From the NCBI GenBank assembly GCA_013288685.1, contig JABDBM010000015.1:1-62934 (forward strand): 62,934 bases of DNA. Direction: 5' to 3'. The DNA comes from Bacteroidota bacterium (lineage in GTDB: Bacteria > Bacteroidota > Bacteroidia > Sphingobacteriales > Sphingobacteriaceae). The translations under genes were made by a program, and so were the position numbers. Below are positions 14,112 to 22,444 of this stretch, one piece after another. The first letter of the stretch is position 1, and each line of letters begins with the position of its first letter. The notes beneath the pieces are model-generated. The model saw only the letters and a program-made list of their open reading frames with translations, had not been told where the DNA came from and did no database searches.

Positions 14112-14840
14112 TTATTTAACTAAATATTTATAGTTAACAACCGCATTACCATAGTAGCTTGTTGGCGTCGATGAATAGGTAGGCAAGCCCTTGGCATTAT
14201 AAACGTATCCGGTAACGCCCGCATAAAGGCTATCTCGTGATATATTATTTACGCCTCCTACATTTCCGTTGTTGGTTAAATATCTTAAATGCAGGTTGGG
14301 AGCGCCCATCATCGACCATGGGTTTGGATTATTATCGTAGGTGTAATTATCGGAATATACCTGCGCCCCGCCGCTAAGGAAGGAGGTTAGGGTGGCTATA
14401 TTGCCTTTGCTATCGTAAGTATAAATGTTGTATTGGTCCCAAAAATCAAGGCGGATAACCTGGCCCAAATTGTTTAGTGTAAATGTATAGCTGCCAATTA
14501 CGCCGGGAGTGGGGTTATTGTGGGTAGCGGTAATAATGTTAGCGGCGTAAGTGTACTTATCTGTACCCAGCAGTTGGTTGTTCGAATTGTAGGTTTCTAC
14601 CGTTGCTAAATTATTCTTATCGTCGTAGGTATACTTAAAAGTTTCGGCAATTTGAGCAGAGTATAATTGAATTAACCTGTTTTGACTATCGTAGGTATAA
14701 AAATCGGTAAGGTTGCTGGAGTTATCGGTGTAGTTGGTGGAACTTAATAGATAGATGTTGCCGCCCCGTTTGTCTTTTTTACAACCGGTAAACGGCAAAA
14801 TGGATGCGGCCGCTAAAATAAATACAATCCACCTGTGCAT
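14112..14840 (-). CDS. Lipoprotein with YD-type repeats
   Basis: The ATG at 14840 gives a clean lipoprotein signal, MHRWIVFILAAASILPFTGC followed by KKDKRGG; upstream in-frame starts would overlap rimM and spoil the signal. The mature protein of about 220 residues is built from degenerate Rhs/YD-type units, each around 20 residues, with cores such as YTYDSQNRLIQLY, YTYDDKNNLATVETYN and YTYDSKGNIATLTSF. It is short for such proteins and ends without any toxin domain, so it is probably a surface or periplasmic beta-strand protein rather than an Rhs weapon. It lies 3' of rimM on the same strand and may be read through from it. The function is unknown. Confidence 0.75.
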   Translation of the reverse strand: MHRWIVFILAAASILPFTGCKKDKRGGNIYLLSSTNYTDNSSNLTDFYTYDSQNRLIQLYSAQIAETFKYTYDDKNNLATVETYNSNNQLLGTDKYTYAANIITATHNNPTPGVIGSYTFTLNNLGQVIRLDFWDQYNIYTYDSKGNIATLTSFLSGGAQVYSDNYTYDNNPNPWSMMGAPNLHLRYLTNNGNVGGVNNISRDSLYAGVTGYVYNAKGLPTYSSTPTSYYGNAVVNYKYLVK

Positions 14841-14880
14841 ATATAAAGTTATGAAACATTTATAGGTATTGCAAAGTGTG

Positions 14881-15405
14881 TTAATCCAAATAAATATCCA
14901 ACAACCCCTCTGGTAAATCAACCAATACAATTTCTTTCACCACATCAATACTTTTAATAATCTCCTCATTCAACGGGAAAAGCACTTCGCAGTTTTTATA
15001 AGTTACCGCTGCCAAAATCTGTTGCGGGTAGTCATGTACCTCGGTTATCACACCTAATTCGCCTTCATTCTCATCAACTGCGGTGAAACCTACTAAGTCG
15101 AATAAAGTAAAGTCGCTCTTTTTCTTTTTTGGTTTTAGTTTATTGGGCAGGTATATGTCCTTTTTTGCCAGTACCGATGCTTTTTCAATGGTATCAACAT
15201 CCTCCAAAAACAAGTAAGCAGCATTTTTTTGCAGGTATTTTACGGATTCCACAAAGTAGGGTACCAGCTTTCCCGAAATGTCGAGGAAAATGGTATTGAA
15301 AGTGATATTTTCCAGGCCGTCGAAATCAACATAAATGTGCAGTTCACCTTTTAGTCCTTTAGGTTTTAGTATACTTCCTATGCGGAAACAATCTTCTATG
15401 ATCAT
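14881..15405 (-). CDS. rimM: Ribosome maturation factor RimM
   Basis: RimM assists assembly of the 30S head domain by binding S19. The N-terminal RimM barrel starts at CFRIGSILKPKGLKGELHIY and the C-terminal PRC-like domain holds LVGFTAVDENEGELGVITEV, with the closing VLVDLPEGLLDIYLD. The 174-residue length is as expected. The gene follows rpsP on the same strand, the order found in many bacteria, but the two are separated by 233 bases that contain an inverted-repeat element. Confidence 0.95.
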   Translation of the reverse strand: MIIEDCFRIGSILKPKGLKGELHIYVDFDGLENITFNTIFLDISGKLVPYFVESVKYLQKNAAYLFLEDVDTIEKASVLAKKDIYLPNKLKPKKKKSDFTLFDLVGFTAVDENEGELGVITEVHDYPQQILAAVTYKNCEVLFPLNEEIIKSIDVVKEIVLVDLPEGLLDIYLD

Positions 15406-15444
15406 GATTTGCTTTTTGTTTGAGGATTATTGGTTAGAAGAGAA

Positions 15445-15550
15445 TTTACCACAAAGTACACAAAGGGAAAAGCACTAAGAACACAGCGGTTTTGTTATTT
15501 TGTTTTTTCTTTGTGCCCATTGTGAAAACCTTCGTGTCCTTTGTGGTAAA
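15445..15550. repeat. Inverted-repeat element of the TTTACCACAAAG family
   Basis: TTTACCACAAAG at the left end is the exact complement of CTTTGTGGTAAA at the right end, and pairing continues with gaps for about 25 bases (TACACAAAGG against CCTTCGTGTC). It lies in the space between rpsP and rimM. It is an A-rich variant of the elements at 4344 and 10510. Confidence 0.75.
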
Positions 15551-15638
15551 ATCGACCAACCAGTAATAAAGCTGTAAAAACAACAATGGCGAAGAACCAA
15601 TCAGGTGCTTCGCCATTATATTTTGCCTGAATATAAAA

Positions 15639-16160
15639 TTATTCAGCGGCTTCGCCTTCGGCAGCAGCTTCTTCTTCAGCAGCAGGTGCTTCAACAACCG
15701 GAGGGGTGTTTTTAGCAACAATTGCAGCAGCTCTCGCTTCTTTCTTAGCAGCTTCGGCAACTAAAGCAGCTTTACGCGCTTCGTCTTTTGCTGAAACTAA
15801 ACCAGTTTTTTTGCCGGTGATTTTACCGTCTTTCTGGTCAAGCCATTCCTGGAATTTTGTTTCAACCTGCTCTTCGGTTAAAGCGCCTTTTTTAAGACCA
15901 CCTTGTAAGTGTTTTTTGTATAGTACGCCTTTGTACGACAGGATTGCACGGCAAGTATCAGTTGGCTGTGCACCATCATTTACCCAATCAAGGGTTTTTT
16001 CAAAATTAATATCGATAGTTGCCGGATTGGTGTTAGGGTTGTATGAACCTAAACGCTCAATAAAACGACCGTCGCGTGGTGCGCGTGCGTCTGCTACTAC
16101 GATGTAATAAAAAGGTTTTCCCTTTTTACCGTGTCTTTGCAATCTGATTTTAGTTGCCAT
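15639..16160 (-). CDS. rpsP: 30S ribosomal protein S16 with C-terminal extension
   Basis: The N-terminal 85 residues are classical S16: [20 protein letters not shown], then [20 protein letters not shown] and [16 protein letters not shown]16 is an early-binding protein of the 30S subunit. Beyond the core lies an extension of about 85 residues, first [17 protein letters not shown] and then an Ala/Glu-rich tail ending [10 protein letters not shown]. Extended S16 is common in Bacteroidota, and the tail is probably disordered. The gene has its own promoter and a hairpin leader and precedes rimM. Confidence 0.96.
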   Translation of the reverse strand: MATKIRLQRHGKKGKPFYYIVVADARAPRDGRFIERLGSYNPNTNPATIDINFEKTLDWVNDGAQPTDTCRAILSYKGVLYKKHLQGGLKKGALTEEQVETKFQEWLDQKDGKITGKKTGLVSAKDEARKAALVAEAAKKEARAAAIVAKNTPPVVEAPAAEEEAAAEGEAAE

Positions 16161-16182
16161 CTTTCTTTATGTATTCAACATG

Positions 16183-16216
16183 TCCCCGGAGTCCATTCTG
16201 CGGGGATGCAAAGATA
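16183..16216 (-). promoter_or_regulatory. rpsP promoter and 5' leader hairpin
   Basis: On the minus strand TATCTTTG (16216-16209) is a perfect -7 element; no clear TTTG is found at the usual distance. Just after the expected start, TCCCCG (16206-16201) pairs with CGGGGA (16188-16183) across a 12-base loop, so the mRNA would begin with a hairpin. The rplM leader has the same design. Confidence 0.5.
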
Positions 16217-16309
16217 GGAATAATATTTTTAATATTATAGTCCGAAAGTCGGAAAAGTCCGGAAAGTCCGAAAGTTGAAATATTGGGCAATATGTTAATC
16301 ACCAGTGGC

Positions 16310-17026
16310 TTATCCCAGCGGGTTTCTAACCAGCGTACCAATTGTTTCCCCTTCAGCAATCTTCATAAAGTTGCCGGGCTTGTTCATATCAAAAACAATA
16401 ATAGGCAGGTTATTTTCCTGGCAAAGGGTAATAGCTGTTAAATCCATTACATTAAGACCTTTGTCATAAACTTCCTGGAATGTGATTTCATCGTAGCGGG
16501 TGGCTGTTGGGTCCTTTTCGGGATCTGCAGTGTAAATGCCATCAACACGGGTGCCTTTTAAAACCACGTCAGCTTTAATTTCAATGGCGCGAAGCGATGC
16601 TGCGGTATCTGTAGTAAAATAAGGGTTACCGGTACCGGCGCCAAATATCACAATATGGCCAACTTCCAGATGATGCATGGCACGGCGGCGGATATAAGGC
16701 TCGCAAATTTGTTCCATTTTTATTGCCGATTGTAAACGGGTTTCGCAACCGATGCTTTCCAGCGCGTTTTGCAGCGCCATACAGTTAATTACGGTTGCCA
16801 GCATACCCATATAATCGGCCTGCGCACGTTCCATGCCCGATTTTTCGGCGCTCAAGCCTCTGAAAATGTTACCACCTCCAACAACAATGGCAATTTCAAT
16901 ACCTTTATCCTTTACATTTTTTATGTCCTGGGCATATTGCAGCACCTGTTTGTTATCAATGCCGTATTGTTTATCGCCCATTAGCGATTCGCCACTAAGT
17001 TTTAGCAGTATTCTTTTGTAATTCAT
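16310..17026 (-). CDS. pyrH: Uridylate kinase (UMP kinase)
   Basis: PyrH phosphorylates UMP to UDP in pyrimidine nucleotide synthesis and works as a hexamer of the amino-acid-kinase fold. Visible motifs are [14 protein letters not shown] at the N-terminus, [31 protein letters not shown] and [20 protein letters not shown]. The 238-residue length is normal. The gene usually sits directly downstream of tsf; here nagA lies between them. The frame is intact with an ATG start. Confidence 0.97.
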   Translation of the reverse strand: MNYKRILLKLSGESLMGDKQYGIDNKQVLQYAQDIKNVKDKGIEIAIVVGGGNIFRGLSAEKSGMERAQADYMGMLATVINCMALQNALESIGCETRLQSAIKMEQICEPYIRRRAMHHLEVGHIVIFGAGTGNPYFTTDTAASLRAIEIKADVVLKGTRVDGIYTADPEKDPTATRYDEITFQEVYDKGLNVMDLTAITLCQENNLPIIVFDMNKPGNFMKIAEGETIGTLVRNPLG

Positions 17027-17165
17027 TTGAAGGTGATTGTTTTATTAATAGAAATAGGGGGAACTTGCATTTAAGGCTATCATTACAGTGGAATGCGTTT
17101 GATAATGCTTTGTTCATTCAGAAGGAATTTGTCAAAAATATAGAAATAAAATCAATGTTAAAATT

Positions 17166-18287
17166 TTATACTTGTTTTGTTAACAACTCGCCTTTAAACA
17201 CGGTGGCCTGCACTTCAAAGGCGGTGTTAAAGATAATAAAGTCGGCATCGTAGCCGGCTACTATCCTTCCCTTTTTATTTAGTTTAGCCAATTGCGCCGG
17301 ATACAGCGAGGCCATATTTATCGCTTCGGCCAAACTAATGCCCACGTGTTCCACGCAATTTTGCGCGGCCTTTAACATGCTCATACACGATCCGGACAGT
17401 GTGCCATCAGGCATCACATACCTGTCGCCGGTAAACTGATGATGGTAGGCGCCTTCGGTAACGGCGGTTACCGCATCTGTAATTAAGAACAGCTTATCAC
17501 CCAATTCGCGTTTGGCTAAACGCACCATGGCAAAATCAACATGGATGCCATCGGCAACTATGCTGGTGTATGGTTTTTCTTCGAAAATAGCTGGGATGTA
17601 TCCCGGCTCGCGGTGATGCATCTGCGGCATGGCATTAAATAAATGCGTTACAGCCGGTATAGGGTTGTTTAAAAACGATTTACCTTGCTGATAAGTGGCA
17701 TTGCTATGGCCCGATGACAGGATTACCCCATGATCGTGTAAATAATCAATCACCTCCTGATCCTGCAGTTCGGGGGCAATGGTCATCATTTTGATGACAC
17801 CATCGGCCATGGAAATCCATTTCTCTACTTCGGCCAGCGTGCCTTTTTTGATGAATTTTGCAGGATGCGCACCTTTTTTTTCGGGGTTTAAATAAGGCCC
17901 CTCCAGGTGCAGACCCAGGAAATTTCCTTTGCAGCGTTCGCGGTAAATTTTAGCCGACTCGATACCCTGTTCCACAATATCGTTAGTATTGGTACCGATA
18001 GTTGCAAAAAAGCCGGTGGTGCCCTGCTCCATCAAATCGGTTTCCATACGTTCCAGGGCTTCAATAACCGGGGTGCCGGCAAACAGCTTACCACCGCTGC
18101 CATAAATTTGCAGATCGATTAAGCCGGGTGCAAGGAATGCGCCGTTCAAATCGGTTTTCACCGCGCTTTCGGGAATGGCATTTTGATCAATAATATCAAT
18201 GATTTTGTTACCGTTTACTAAAACGGCTTTTCCGCGGGTGATGTTTCCGCCGGAAATGATTTGGAGGTTGTGGAAGGCAGTTATCAT
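17166..18287 (-). CDS. nagA: N-acetylglucosamine-6-phosphate deacetylase
   Basis: NagA removes acetyl from GlcNAc-6-phosphate in amino-sugar recycling and catabolism. The amidohydrolase landmarks are present: GLIDLQIYGSGGKLF, then GLHLEGPYLNPEKKGAH (metal-binding Glu), SSGHSNATYQQ, THLFNAMPQMHHREPG and LITDAVTA with the catalytic Asp. The 373-residue length is normal and it is cytoplasmic. It is inserted between tsf and pyrH, two genes normally adjacent. No other amino-sugar genes are nearby. A dispersed repeat lies just upstream of its start, and the tsf terminator separates it from the ribosomal operon, so it probably has its own promoter. Confidence 0.93.
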   Translation of the reverse strand: MITAFHNLQIISGGNITRGKAVLVNGNKIIDIIDQNAIPESAVKTDLNGAFLAPGLIDLQIYGSGGKLFAGTPVIEALERMETDLMEQGTTGFFATIGTNTNDIVEQGIESAKIYRERCKGNFLGLHLEGPYLNPEKKGAHPAKFIKKGTLAEVEKWISMADGVIKMMTIAPELQDQEVIDYLHDHGVILSSGHSNATYQQGKSFLNNPIPAVTHLFNAMPQMHHREPGYIPAIFEEKPYTSIVADGIHVDFAMVRLAKRELGDKLFLITDAVTAVTEGAYHHQFTGDRYVMPDGTLSGSCMSMLKAAQNCVEHVGISLAEAINMASLYPAQLAKLNKKGRIVAGYDADFIIFNTAFEVQATVFKGELLTKQV

Positions 18288-18301
18288 ACGTCATCAATTT
18301 T

Positions 18302-18394
18302 TTGTCATTGCGAGGTACGAAGCAATCTCGCAGCCATGCTAATGGATATGCAAGCGACGACGTTGCTTCGCTCGTTCCTCGCTCGCAATGACAA
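18302..18394. repeat. REP-like element of the TTGTCATTGCGAGG type
   Basis: TTGTCATTGCGAGG at the left end is mirrored by CCTCGCTCGCAATGACAA at the right, with inner pairing of ACGAAGCAA against TTGCTTCG. This GTCATTGCGAGG hairpin type is widespread in many bacterial genomes. It is non-coding and sits between the nagA start and the tsf terminator. Confidence 0.85.
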
Positions 18395-18412
18395 TTTTAG
18401 AAATTATATCAC

Positions 18413-18444
18413 AAAAAAAATCCCCCTCGTTTTAGCGAGGGGGA
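18413..18444 (-). terminator. Intrinsic terminator of tsf
   Basis: On the minus strand TCCCCCTCG pairs perfectly with CGAGGGGGA (18444-18436 and 18429-18421) around a 6-base loop, followed by eight U (A run at 18413-18420). It closes the rplM-rpsI-rpsB-tsf transcription unit. Confidence 0.92.
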
Positions 18445-18452
18445 TTAAATAT

Positions 18453-19304
18453 TTAAGCTCCTAAAGCTACCCGCTTAAAGGCGGTTACTGTGAGGCCTTT
18501 TTCAATACCATTCAGGAATTGTCCAACAGTTTTGGACGAGTCCTTTACAAATTCCTGGTTTAATAACGTGCTGTCTTTGTAAAACTTGTTCAGCTTACCG
18601 GCAGCAATTTTTTCAACCATTTCTTCAGGTTTGCCTTCCAGGCGAATTTGCTCTTTTGCAATTTCAAGCTCACGCTCAATTGTAGTAGCATCAACACCGT
18701 CTTTATCAATAGCAACAGGGCTCATGGCAGCAATTTGCATCGCAACGTCTTTACCTGCTTCATCAGCGGTAGCAACGTTGGCACTTAAGCCAACCAATAC
18801 ACCTAACCGGAAGTTACCGTGTATGTAGGCAACCACTTTCTCAGCTTCGATAACTTCGTATTTAGATACGCCGATTTTCTCGCCAATTTTACCGGTACGG
18901 TCAATAATGGCGTCGCTTATTTTTATAGTAGTAGCATCAGTATCGATAGATAATGCTGTCAATGCTTCTAACGATGCTGGTTTGTTTTCAACCGCTGTGT
19001 TAGCAATCTGGTTAGCAAAGGCAACAAATTCAGCATTTTTAGCCACGAAATCAGTTTCGCAGTTCAATTCGATGATCACACCGAATTTACCATCAGCCGA
19101 AGCACGGGCAATAACCACACCCTCGTTGCTTTCGCGATCCTGGCGGCTGGCAGCCACTTTAGCGCCTTTTTTCCTTAAAAAATCAATAGCAGCTTCAAAA
19201 TCACCATTGGTTTCAGTTAAAGCTTTTTTGCAATCCATCATACCGGCACCAGTTTGCTGGCGCAGTTTGTTTACGTCGGATGCAGATATAGTTACTGTAG
19301 ACAT
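18453..19304 (-). CDS. tsf: Translation elongation factor Ts
   Basis: EF-Ts is the nucleotide exchange factor of EF-Tu. The start at 19304 is chosen because the conserved N-terminal domain begins directly there (TISASDVNKLRQQTGAGMMD followed by CKKAL); the frame runs 21 codons further upstream into non-conserved sequence. The contact motif IELNCETDFVAKN and the second core half, QIAAMSPVAIDKDGVDA, are visible. The protein has 283 residues. It follows rpsB as usual, after a 178-base gap containing an inverted repeat, and ends just before a strong terminator. Confidence 0.96.
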   Translation of the reverse strand: MSTVTISASDVNKLRQQTGAGMMDCKKALTETNGDFEAAIDFLRKKGAKVAASRQDRESNEGVVIARASADGKFGVIIELNCETDFVAKNAEFVAFANQIANTAVENKPASLEALTALSIDTDATTIKISDAIIDRTGKIGEKIGVSKYEVIEAEKVVAYIHGNFRLGVLVGLSANVATADEAGKDVAMQIAAMSPVAIDKDGVDATTIERELEIAKEQIRLEGKPEEMVEKIAAGKLNKFYKDSTLLNQEFVKDSSKTVGQFLNGIEKGLTVTAFKRVALGA

Positions 19305-19411
19305 ATCTTTTTGTTTTTGAGATTTACGGGTTCCAAGTCGCAGCAAAATTAACGCCGTAACCTGCAACCTGCAAAGTTTTTCTGTTATATTAAAGTTAAG
19401 AACCTGTTATA

Positions 19412-19479
19412 AGTTAAAAGTCGTAAGCCTAAAGTCCAAAGTCACTCAGTACTTTCGACTTAAGACTTACGACTAAATT
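19412..19479. repeat. Inverted repeat between rpsB and tsf
   Basis: The arms 19412-19442 and 19451-19479 pair imperfectly around AAAGTCGTAAG and CTTACGACT. The unit is rich in the short word AAGTC. It occupies the gap between rpsB and tsf on their transcript and could modulate the relative output of the two genes. Confidence 0.55.
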
Positions 19480-19482
19480 AAA

Positions 19483-20343
19483 TTATTCTTCTGTGCTCTC
19501 GGCAGTCGGCGCATCAGCTATTGCAGCATCAGCTTCAACAGCAGTTTTGCGGGCACGTTTGCCTTCAGCATTTGCCGAACGGTCAGCAACTTCAGGCGCA
19601 TCAGCTTTTGCTTTTGCTACTACTGCTTCTTTTTCAGCTTCGTCTTCTTTATCGCGTTTGCGTTCTTCCAAACCTTCAACAATCGCCTGGATGATAATGC
19701 CGGTAATCAACGAAATTGATTTGGTAGCGTCGTCATTTGCAGGGATAGGGAAATCGATGTTCGAAGGATCAGAGTTGGTATCCACCATTGCAAAGGTTGG
19801 GATATTCAACTTTAAAGCTTCCGAAACAGCAATGTGTTCTTTTTTAACGTCAATCAGGAACAAAGCAGCCGGTAAACGGTTTAAGTCCGCAATACCACCT
19901 AATAATGTTTCTAATTTAATACGCTCACGTTGTATCATCAGCCTTTCTTTTTTCGAAAGGTTGCTGTAAGTACCGTCTTTGGTCAATTTATCGATGTTAG
20001 ACATCTTTTTGATCGACTTCCTTACGGTTGCAAAGTTGGTTAACATACCACCTAACCACCTTTCGGTGATGAACGGCATGTTTACTGTTTTTGCGTAATC
20101 GGCCACAATATCCTTAGCCTGTTTTTTGGTAGCTACGAATAAAACCTTACGGCCCGATTTTACAATTTGTTTTATAGCGGCAGCCGCTTCTTCAACCTTT
20201 GTTAAGGTTTTATTTAAATCGATAATGTGGATACCGTTGCGCTCCATAAAAATGTACTGTGACATTTTTGGGTCCCATTTGCGGGTAAGGTGACCAAAGT
20301 GTACACCTGCATCCAGTAAGTCCTGATATGTTGTTCTTGCCAT
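19483..20343 (-). CDS. rpsB: 30S ribosomal protein S2
   Basis: S2 binds late to the 30S subunit and is needed for S1 attachment. Motifs are LLDAGVHFGHLTRKWDPKM, then IDLNKTLTKVEEA, ITERWLGGMLTNFATVRKS and FAMVDTNSDP. The 286-residue chain is longer than the core of about 230; the extra C-terminal part is Ala/Glu/Lys-rich (KAKADAPEVADRSANAEGKR and further) and resembles the tails of other ribosomal proteins in this phylum. It lies 18 bases after rpsI. Confidence 0.97.
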   Translation of the reverse strand: MARTTYQDLLDAGVHFGHLTRKWDPKMSQYIFMERNGIHIIDLNKTLTKVEEAAAAIKQIVKSGRKVLFVATKKQAKDIVADYAKTVNMPFITERWLGGMLTNFATVRKSIKKMSNIDKLTKDGTYSNLSKKERLMIQRERIKLETLLGGIADLNRLPAALFLIDVKKEHIAVSEALKLNIPTFAMVDTNSDPSNIDFPIPANDDATKSISLITGIIIQAIVEGLEERKRDKEDEAEKEAVVAKAKADAPEVADRSANAEGKRARKTAVEADAAIADAPTAESTEE

Positions 20344-20361
20344 GTTGTAGTCCTCCTTTGA

Positions 20362-20748
20362 TTAACGTTTGCTGAATTGGAATCTCTTGCGTGCTTTCTT
20401 GCGACCTGGTTTTTTACGTTCAACCATACGGTCATCACGTGTCATAATACCTTTAGCGCGCAGTGCTGGTTTCTTTTCAGGATCAAGTTCAACAATGGCT
20501 TTCGCGATAGCTAAACGAACGGCTTCTGCCTGTCCTTTTACACCACCACCTGCAACATTTACTTTAACATCAAATTTACCTGTCGAACCAGAAACCTCTG
20601 TGGATTGGGTAACGATGTATTGTAAAGGCAAAGTAGGGAAGTACTCTTTGTAATCTTTACCGTTAACGATAATTGCGCCGTTGCCATCTGATAAGTAGAT
20701 GCGTGCAACTGCTGTTTTTCTTCTGCCCGAAGTGTTAGTTGTTGGCAT
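20362..20748 (-). CDS. rpsI: 30S ribosomal protein S9
   Basis: S9 sits in the 30S head, with its C-terminal tail contacting P-site tRNA. The sequence shows GRRKTAVARIYLSDGNG, then VNVAGGGVKGQAEAVRLAIA, DRMVERKKPGRKKARKRF and the C-terminal QFSKR with the conserved final Lys-Arg. The 128-residue length is normal. It follows rplM by 27 bases, the universal pairing. Confidence 0.98.
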   Translation of the reverse strand: MPTTNTSGRRKTAVARIYLSDGNGAIIVNGKDYKEYFPTLPLQYIVTQSTEVSGSTGKFDVKVNVAGGGVKGQAEAVRLAIAKAIVELDPEKKPALRAKGIMTRDDRMVERKKPGRKKARKRFQFSKR

Positions 20749-20775
20749 TTTTTCTTTTCTCCTTTAAATTAAAAG

Positions 20776-21213
20776 TTAAATGGTAGTTGGGTTTTGTGCT
20801 GCATGAGGATGCTCGGCGCCTGCATAAACATGCAGATTACCAAATAATGCTTTGCCCAAACGATTTTTAGGTAACATACCACGCACCGCTTTTTCAATTA
20901 CGCGTGTAGGATGTTTTGCCATTAACTCCTTAGGAGAAATGAATTTCTGACCACCTGGATAACCAGTGTAAGAAACATACTGCTTTTCGCTGAATTTGTT
21001 TCCGGTCAGTTTTACCTTGTCTGCATTGATAACGATCACATTATCACCGCAGTCTACGTTTGGGGTAAAATCAGGCTTGGTTTTTCCCCGAATGATCATG
21101 GCGATCTTCGTAGACAAGCGCCCCAAAATCTCGCCATTAGCGTCAATAACAACCCATTGTTTGTTGACGGTTTTCTTGTTGGCCGAGACAGTTTTGTAAC
21201 TTAACGTATTCAC
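20776..21213 (-). CDS. rplM: 50S ribosomal protein L13
   Basis: L13 is an early assembly protein of the 50S subunit. Visible are WVVIDANGEILGRLSTKIA, then IRGKTKPDFTPNVDCGDNVI, YPGGQKFISPKEL and AVRGMLPKNRLGK. The 145-residue length is normal. It is the first gene of the rplM-rpsI-rpsB-tsf unit and has a near-perfect promoter about 55-85 bases upstream. Confidence 0.98.
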   Translation of the reverse strand: MNTLSYKTVSANKKTVNKQWVVIDANGEILGRLSTKIAMIIRGKTKPDFTPNVDCGDNVIVINADKVKLTGNKFSEKQYVSYTGYPGGQKFISPKELMAKHPTRVIEKAVRGMLPKNRLGKALFGNLHVYAGAEHPHAAQNPTTI

Positions 21214-21248
21214 TTGCTTTATATTAAATTAATTAAACGTTTTTTATA

Positions 21249-21298
21249 CCCCGCATTTTCGGGACTGCAAAGATAGGGGTTTTTGGTTTAAATGCAAA
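21249..21298 (-). promoter_or_regulatory. rplM operon promoter and 5' hairpin
   Basis: On the minus strand TTTG (21298-21295), a 19-base spacer and TATCTTTG (21275-21268) match the Bacteroidota consensus exactly. At the expected transcript start, CCCG (21263-21260) pairs with CGGG (21253-21250) around AAAATG. A similar start-proximal hairpin occurs in front of rpsP. Confidence 0.8.
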
Positions 21299-21633
21299 TA
21301 GAAATTTGTTTTAGTTGATTGAGTTGGAGGTGCTTGAGTTTTTGTTGAAAAGTTGGAATGTTTGAAGGTTGAAATGTTGTAAGGTTACGGGGTTGGCAAA
21401 TGAGTTGATAGGGTTGGATTAGGTTGATTAAGTGAGTGGTTTTTGGCGACATTACCGACTATATTTTGGTACGGGATTTACCGCAACCGGTAGGGGCGAA
21501 TAGAATTCGCCCTATCAAATTGCCCTTATGAGCCATCTAAATCTGCCCACTGCCCACTGAAAACTGCAAACTAAAAAGGTGGGCGTTGCCTGCGGCCCGT
21601 GGCATCCGCCACTGTCACTAACGCGGGAATTCT
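21299..21633. other. Intergenic region with simple repeats and a small hairpin
   Basis: No gene is seen. About 21315-21440 is a plus-strand run of G- and T-rich short words such as AGTTGGA, AGGTTGA and GGGTTGG. GGGCGAAT (about 21494-21501) and ATTCGCCC (21505-21512) form a perfect hairpin. Beyond it lies a stretch with repeated CTGCCCACTG-like words and then the end of the TacT gene. Confidence 0.5.
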
Positions 21634-22134
21634 TTAAAGGCCCAACTGCGCAACATCAGCCATTGGAAGGAACATTTTGCCGCTGTCGGGCAACAGGATG
21701 AATCCAAATTTTTCATAGAACACCTTTGCCTCTTCATCTAACGGGTCAACAATAACCCCGATAGACCCCAAACTCTCGCCCGCTATGGTAAAACTTCTTT
21801 TAAGGGCATCAAGTAACAGAATGGCTCCTAATCCCTGTCCCTTAAATTTTATATCTACAGCCAGTCTTCCAAGTAATGTCACCGGTAGGTCCTTATAAGA
21901 TCCCGGCATCTTTTTTCTGATGGTATCGGGCATCAATTCGGCGGGAACAGCTGCAGTTGAAAGCGTGTAATAACCTTTAATCGTGGTATCCTCAAATAGG
22001 ACGAAGACTACACATAGCTTACGTTTAACGTCCTGACCTGCCTGTGTATGCAGGTATTTATCCAGCATATCTTTGCCGCAGCTAAAATCCTTTTTATTTA
22101 ATGCCGGATTCAGCAGCTCTATTTTAACGCTCAT
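21634..22134 (-). CDS. TacT-like GNAT acetyltransferase toxin
   Basis: This is a GNAT protein of the type II toxin group that acetylates aminoacyl-tRNA. The family start LLNPALNKKDFSCGKDMLDK with YLHTQAGQD matches the FxCG-LxxYL-Q pattern. The acetyl-CoA loop is LLGRLAVDIKFKGQGLGAIL and the catalytic Tyr is in AKVFYEKFGF. The 166-residue length is typical. Its start overlaps the stop of the DUF1778 antitoxin gene by 4 bases (ATGA), so the pair is translationally coupled. The particular tRNA target cannot be read from the sequence. Confidence 0.9.
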   Translation of the reverse strand: MSVKIELLNPALNKKDFSCGKDMLDKYLHTQAGQDVKRKLCVVFVLFEDTTIKGYYTLSTAAVPAELMPDTIRKKMPGSYKDLPVTLLGRLAVDIKFKGQGLGAILLLDALKRSFTIAGESLGSIGVIVDPLDEEAKVFYEKFGFILLPDSGKMFLPMADVAQLGL

Positions 22135-22427
22135 TTATTCTCCTTAATGAATAACTTATATCGTTCTGCGGCATCGCGTAATTTCTGATTCGGCCCTTGC
22201 GGGTTTACCAGCGCATTAAAAAATATCTCCTGGTCTTTTTCAGAAGCTAAAATGGTGTTGTGCTCCCGGATAATGGTATTGGCTTTCTCCTGTACCGCAT
22301 TGATGATAAAATCGGTCAGCGTTCTGAAACCGCCTAAACTGGCAGCATACTCAAAAAACTCTTTTTGCACTTTTGGTATTTTTGCATCAAACCGGGCTTT
22401 TTCTGAAAGTGTTAATTGCTTTTCCAT
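22131..22427 (-). CDS. TacA-like DUF1778 antitoxin
   Basis: A 98-residue ribbon-helix-helix antitoxin of the DUF1778 family. The N-terminal part (KARFDAKIPKVQKEFFEYA, then SLGGFRTLTDFIINAV) forms the DNA-binding fold. The C-terminal part, ILASEKDQEIFFNALVNP followed by GPNQKLRDAAERY, is the toxin-wrapping segment characteristic of TacA. It precedes the toxin gene with a 4-base overlap. The region in front of it contains repeated CGTACG palindromes, the likely site of autoregulation. Confidence 0.9.
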   Translation of the reverse strand: MEKQLTLSEKARFDAKIPKVQKEFFEYAASLGGFRTLTDFIINAVQEKANTIIREHNTILASEKDQEIFFNALVNPQGPNQKLRDAAERYKLFIKENK

Positions 22428-22444
22428 ACTCCGAAATTTCGTTA

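Noticed and set aside
14112..14840. Rhs-type toxin
   Set aside because: The protein has only a few YD-like units and no C-terminal toxin domain or neighbouring immunity gene.
4344..15550. CRISPR array from repeated CACAGAG and CACAAAG words
   Set aside because: The words belong to inverted arms of isolated elements, with no regular repeat-spacer spacing and no cas genes.
16150..16359. A 69-codon minus-strand frame between pyrH and rpsP
   Set aside because: It overlaps both the end of pyrH and the promoter and start of rpsP.
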